Assembly: GCA_013813145.1 (NCBI GenBank)
Contig: JACCSE010000192.1
Coordinates: 1-5,767, forward strand
DNA length: 5,767 nt
Source: Gemmatimonadales bacterium
GTDB lineage: Bacteria; Gemmatimonadota; Gemmatimonadetes; Gemmatimonadales; GWC2-71-9
Reading direction: 5' to 3'
The notes under the pieces are model-generated. The model did not search any database. It had not been told where the DNA came from and worked only from the letters and a program-made list of their open reading frames with translations. Within the stretch, counting starts at the first letter, position 1. Every line of letters starts with the position of its first letter. This document shows, piece after piece, positions 5,310 through 5,767 of this stretch. A program made the position numbers and the translations under genes.

Positions 5310-5328
5310 CGGGGCGGAGGGCATAGGG
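5295..5328 (+). other. G-quadruplex-type motif upstream of hemH
   Basis: The + strand has five runs of three or four G, at 5295-5297, 5303-5306, 5311-5314, 5319-5321 and 5326-5328, with loops of five, four, four and four bases. This satisfies the usual G3+ N1-7 quadruplex pattern with one spare run. It is on the template strand for hemH and covers the -20 to -53 region of the predicted promoter, including the -35 position. GC-rich genomes contain many such matches, so function is unproven. Confidence 0.4.
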
Positions 5329-5386
5329 CAGCAACGGCCAAGCACGTCATTACCCGCCCCGCTCCCCCGCCGTCCCGCTGCCCCTC
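5301..5386 (-). other. 13-bp inverted repeat spanning the regulator end and the hemH upstream region
   Basis: GAGGGGCAGCGGG (5301-5313) is perfectly complementary to CCCGCTGCCCCTC (5374-5386), with 60 bases between. In minus-strand RNA the first arm lies in the last codons of the response regulator and the second just before the hemH -10 box. A shorter pairing, GGGGCGG with CCGCCCC (5354-5360 with 5311-5317), shares bases 5311-5313 and so competes with it. It could terminate or attenuate read-through from the regulator into hemH, but the loop is long and no T-run follows. Confidence 0.35.
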
Positions 5387-5767
5387 TGCCCGATCAGCCC
5401 AGCCTCCAGGGCTACCCGGGTCAACCCCGCGACCGTCCGGATCCCCAGCTTCCGCATCAGGCTCTCACGGTGGGTCTCCACGGTGCGGTGACTGATGCCC
5501 AGCTCGAGCGCGATCTCCCGGTTGGTGCGTCCCTCCGCCACCCCCAGCAGCACCTGCCGTTCCCTCGCGGTCAGTGGCCCGAGCAGGTCCCCCCCTGGGT
5601 CCACCGCGCCGCGGAGCACGGCGCTCAGCCGGCTCGCGATCGGCGGGCTGAAGTAGGATTCGCCGCGGCGTACCGCGCGGATGGCTCCGCGCAACTCGGT
5701 GGCGGCGGTGTCCTTGAGCAGGTAGCCGTGGGCGCCGGCGCGGACGCTCTCCAGCACGTACTCGGTG
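5350..5767 (-). CDS. NarL/FixJ-family response regulator, C-terminal part (partial at window end)
   Basis: This is the end of a two-component response regulator; the start lies beyond the window and the frame is open to the edge. The first visible residues, TEYVLESVRAGAHGYLLKD, are the end of a receiver domain. The LLKD lysine is the conserved one that contacts the phosphorylated aspartate; the aspartate itself is outside the window. After a linker comes a LuxR-type helix-turn-helix, LTARERQVLLGVAEGRTNREIALELGISHRTVETHRESLMRKLGI, followed by the usual final helix (TVAGLTRVALEAGLI). A Gly-rich tail of about 13 residues ends in TAA at 5352-5350, followed at once by TGA. The stop overlaps an in-frame upstream ATG of hemH as TAATG. 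The signal sensed and the target genes cannot be read from this; whether it controls hemH is open. Confidence 0.93.
   Translation of the reverse strand, partial: TEYVLESVRAGAHGYLLKDTAATELRGAIRAVRRGESYFSPPIASRLSAVLRGAVDPGGDLLGPLTARERQVLLGVAEGRTNREIALELGISHRTVETHRESLMRKLGIRTVAGLTRVALEAGLIGQRGSGTAGERGG

Overview
The window is uniformly GC-rich (about two thirds or more G+C by eye) bacterial chromosome with short gaps between genes. Conserved housekeeping genes are recognisable. I see no integrase, transposase, CRISPR array, tRNA, rRNA or phage gene. The gene content (a family-typical MFS exporter, stand-alone hemA and hemH, a DoxX protein, a DUF4440/SnoaL-like protein, a NarL-type regulator, probable leaderless starts) would fit Gemmatimonadota or a similar high-GC environmental phylum. 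That placement is inference and was not tested.

Layout. 1-951 (+) is the C-terminal half of an MFS transporter, cut by the window edge. 952-1238 is a regulatory gap holding a copy of a widespread dispersed repeat, several small hairpins, a weak short ORF and a probable hemA promoter. 1239-2441 (+) is hemA (glutamyl-tRNA reductase). Its stop codon shares the bases CTAG with the stop of a convergent two-gene unit on the minus strand: a DUF4440/SnoaL-like protein (3300/3285 to 2839), then a DoxX-like membrane protein (2842-2438), joined by an ATGA overlap. 3468-3803 (+) is a small protein with one membrane helix and a coiled coil. 3804-4150 has no intact gene; it holds a possible decayed 3' gene fragment and a cluster of three perfect hairpins. 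4151-5275 (-) is hemH (ferrochelatase), with all four cysteines expected of a [2Fe-2S] ferrochelatase. 5350-5767 (-) is the C-terminal part of a NarL/FixJ-type response regulator, cut by the window edge.

How the genes relate. HemA makes the first committed intermediate of the C5 tetrapyrrole pathway and HemH inserts iron to finish protoheme. The two ends of the pathway therefore sit within 4 kb but in opposite orientation and without hemB, C, D, E or L between them. Both have a -10-like hexamer exactly six bases before the first base of the start codon, the spacing expected when transcription begins on the start codon itself (leaderless mRNA). hemH could alternatively be expressed by read-through from the response regulator, whose stop codon overlaps an in-frame upstream ATG.

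I did not find a convincing new multi-gene system. The observations most worth following are the control of hemA and hemH, the G-rich and inverted-repeat structure in front of hemH, and the hairpin cluster beside the gene remnant.
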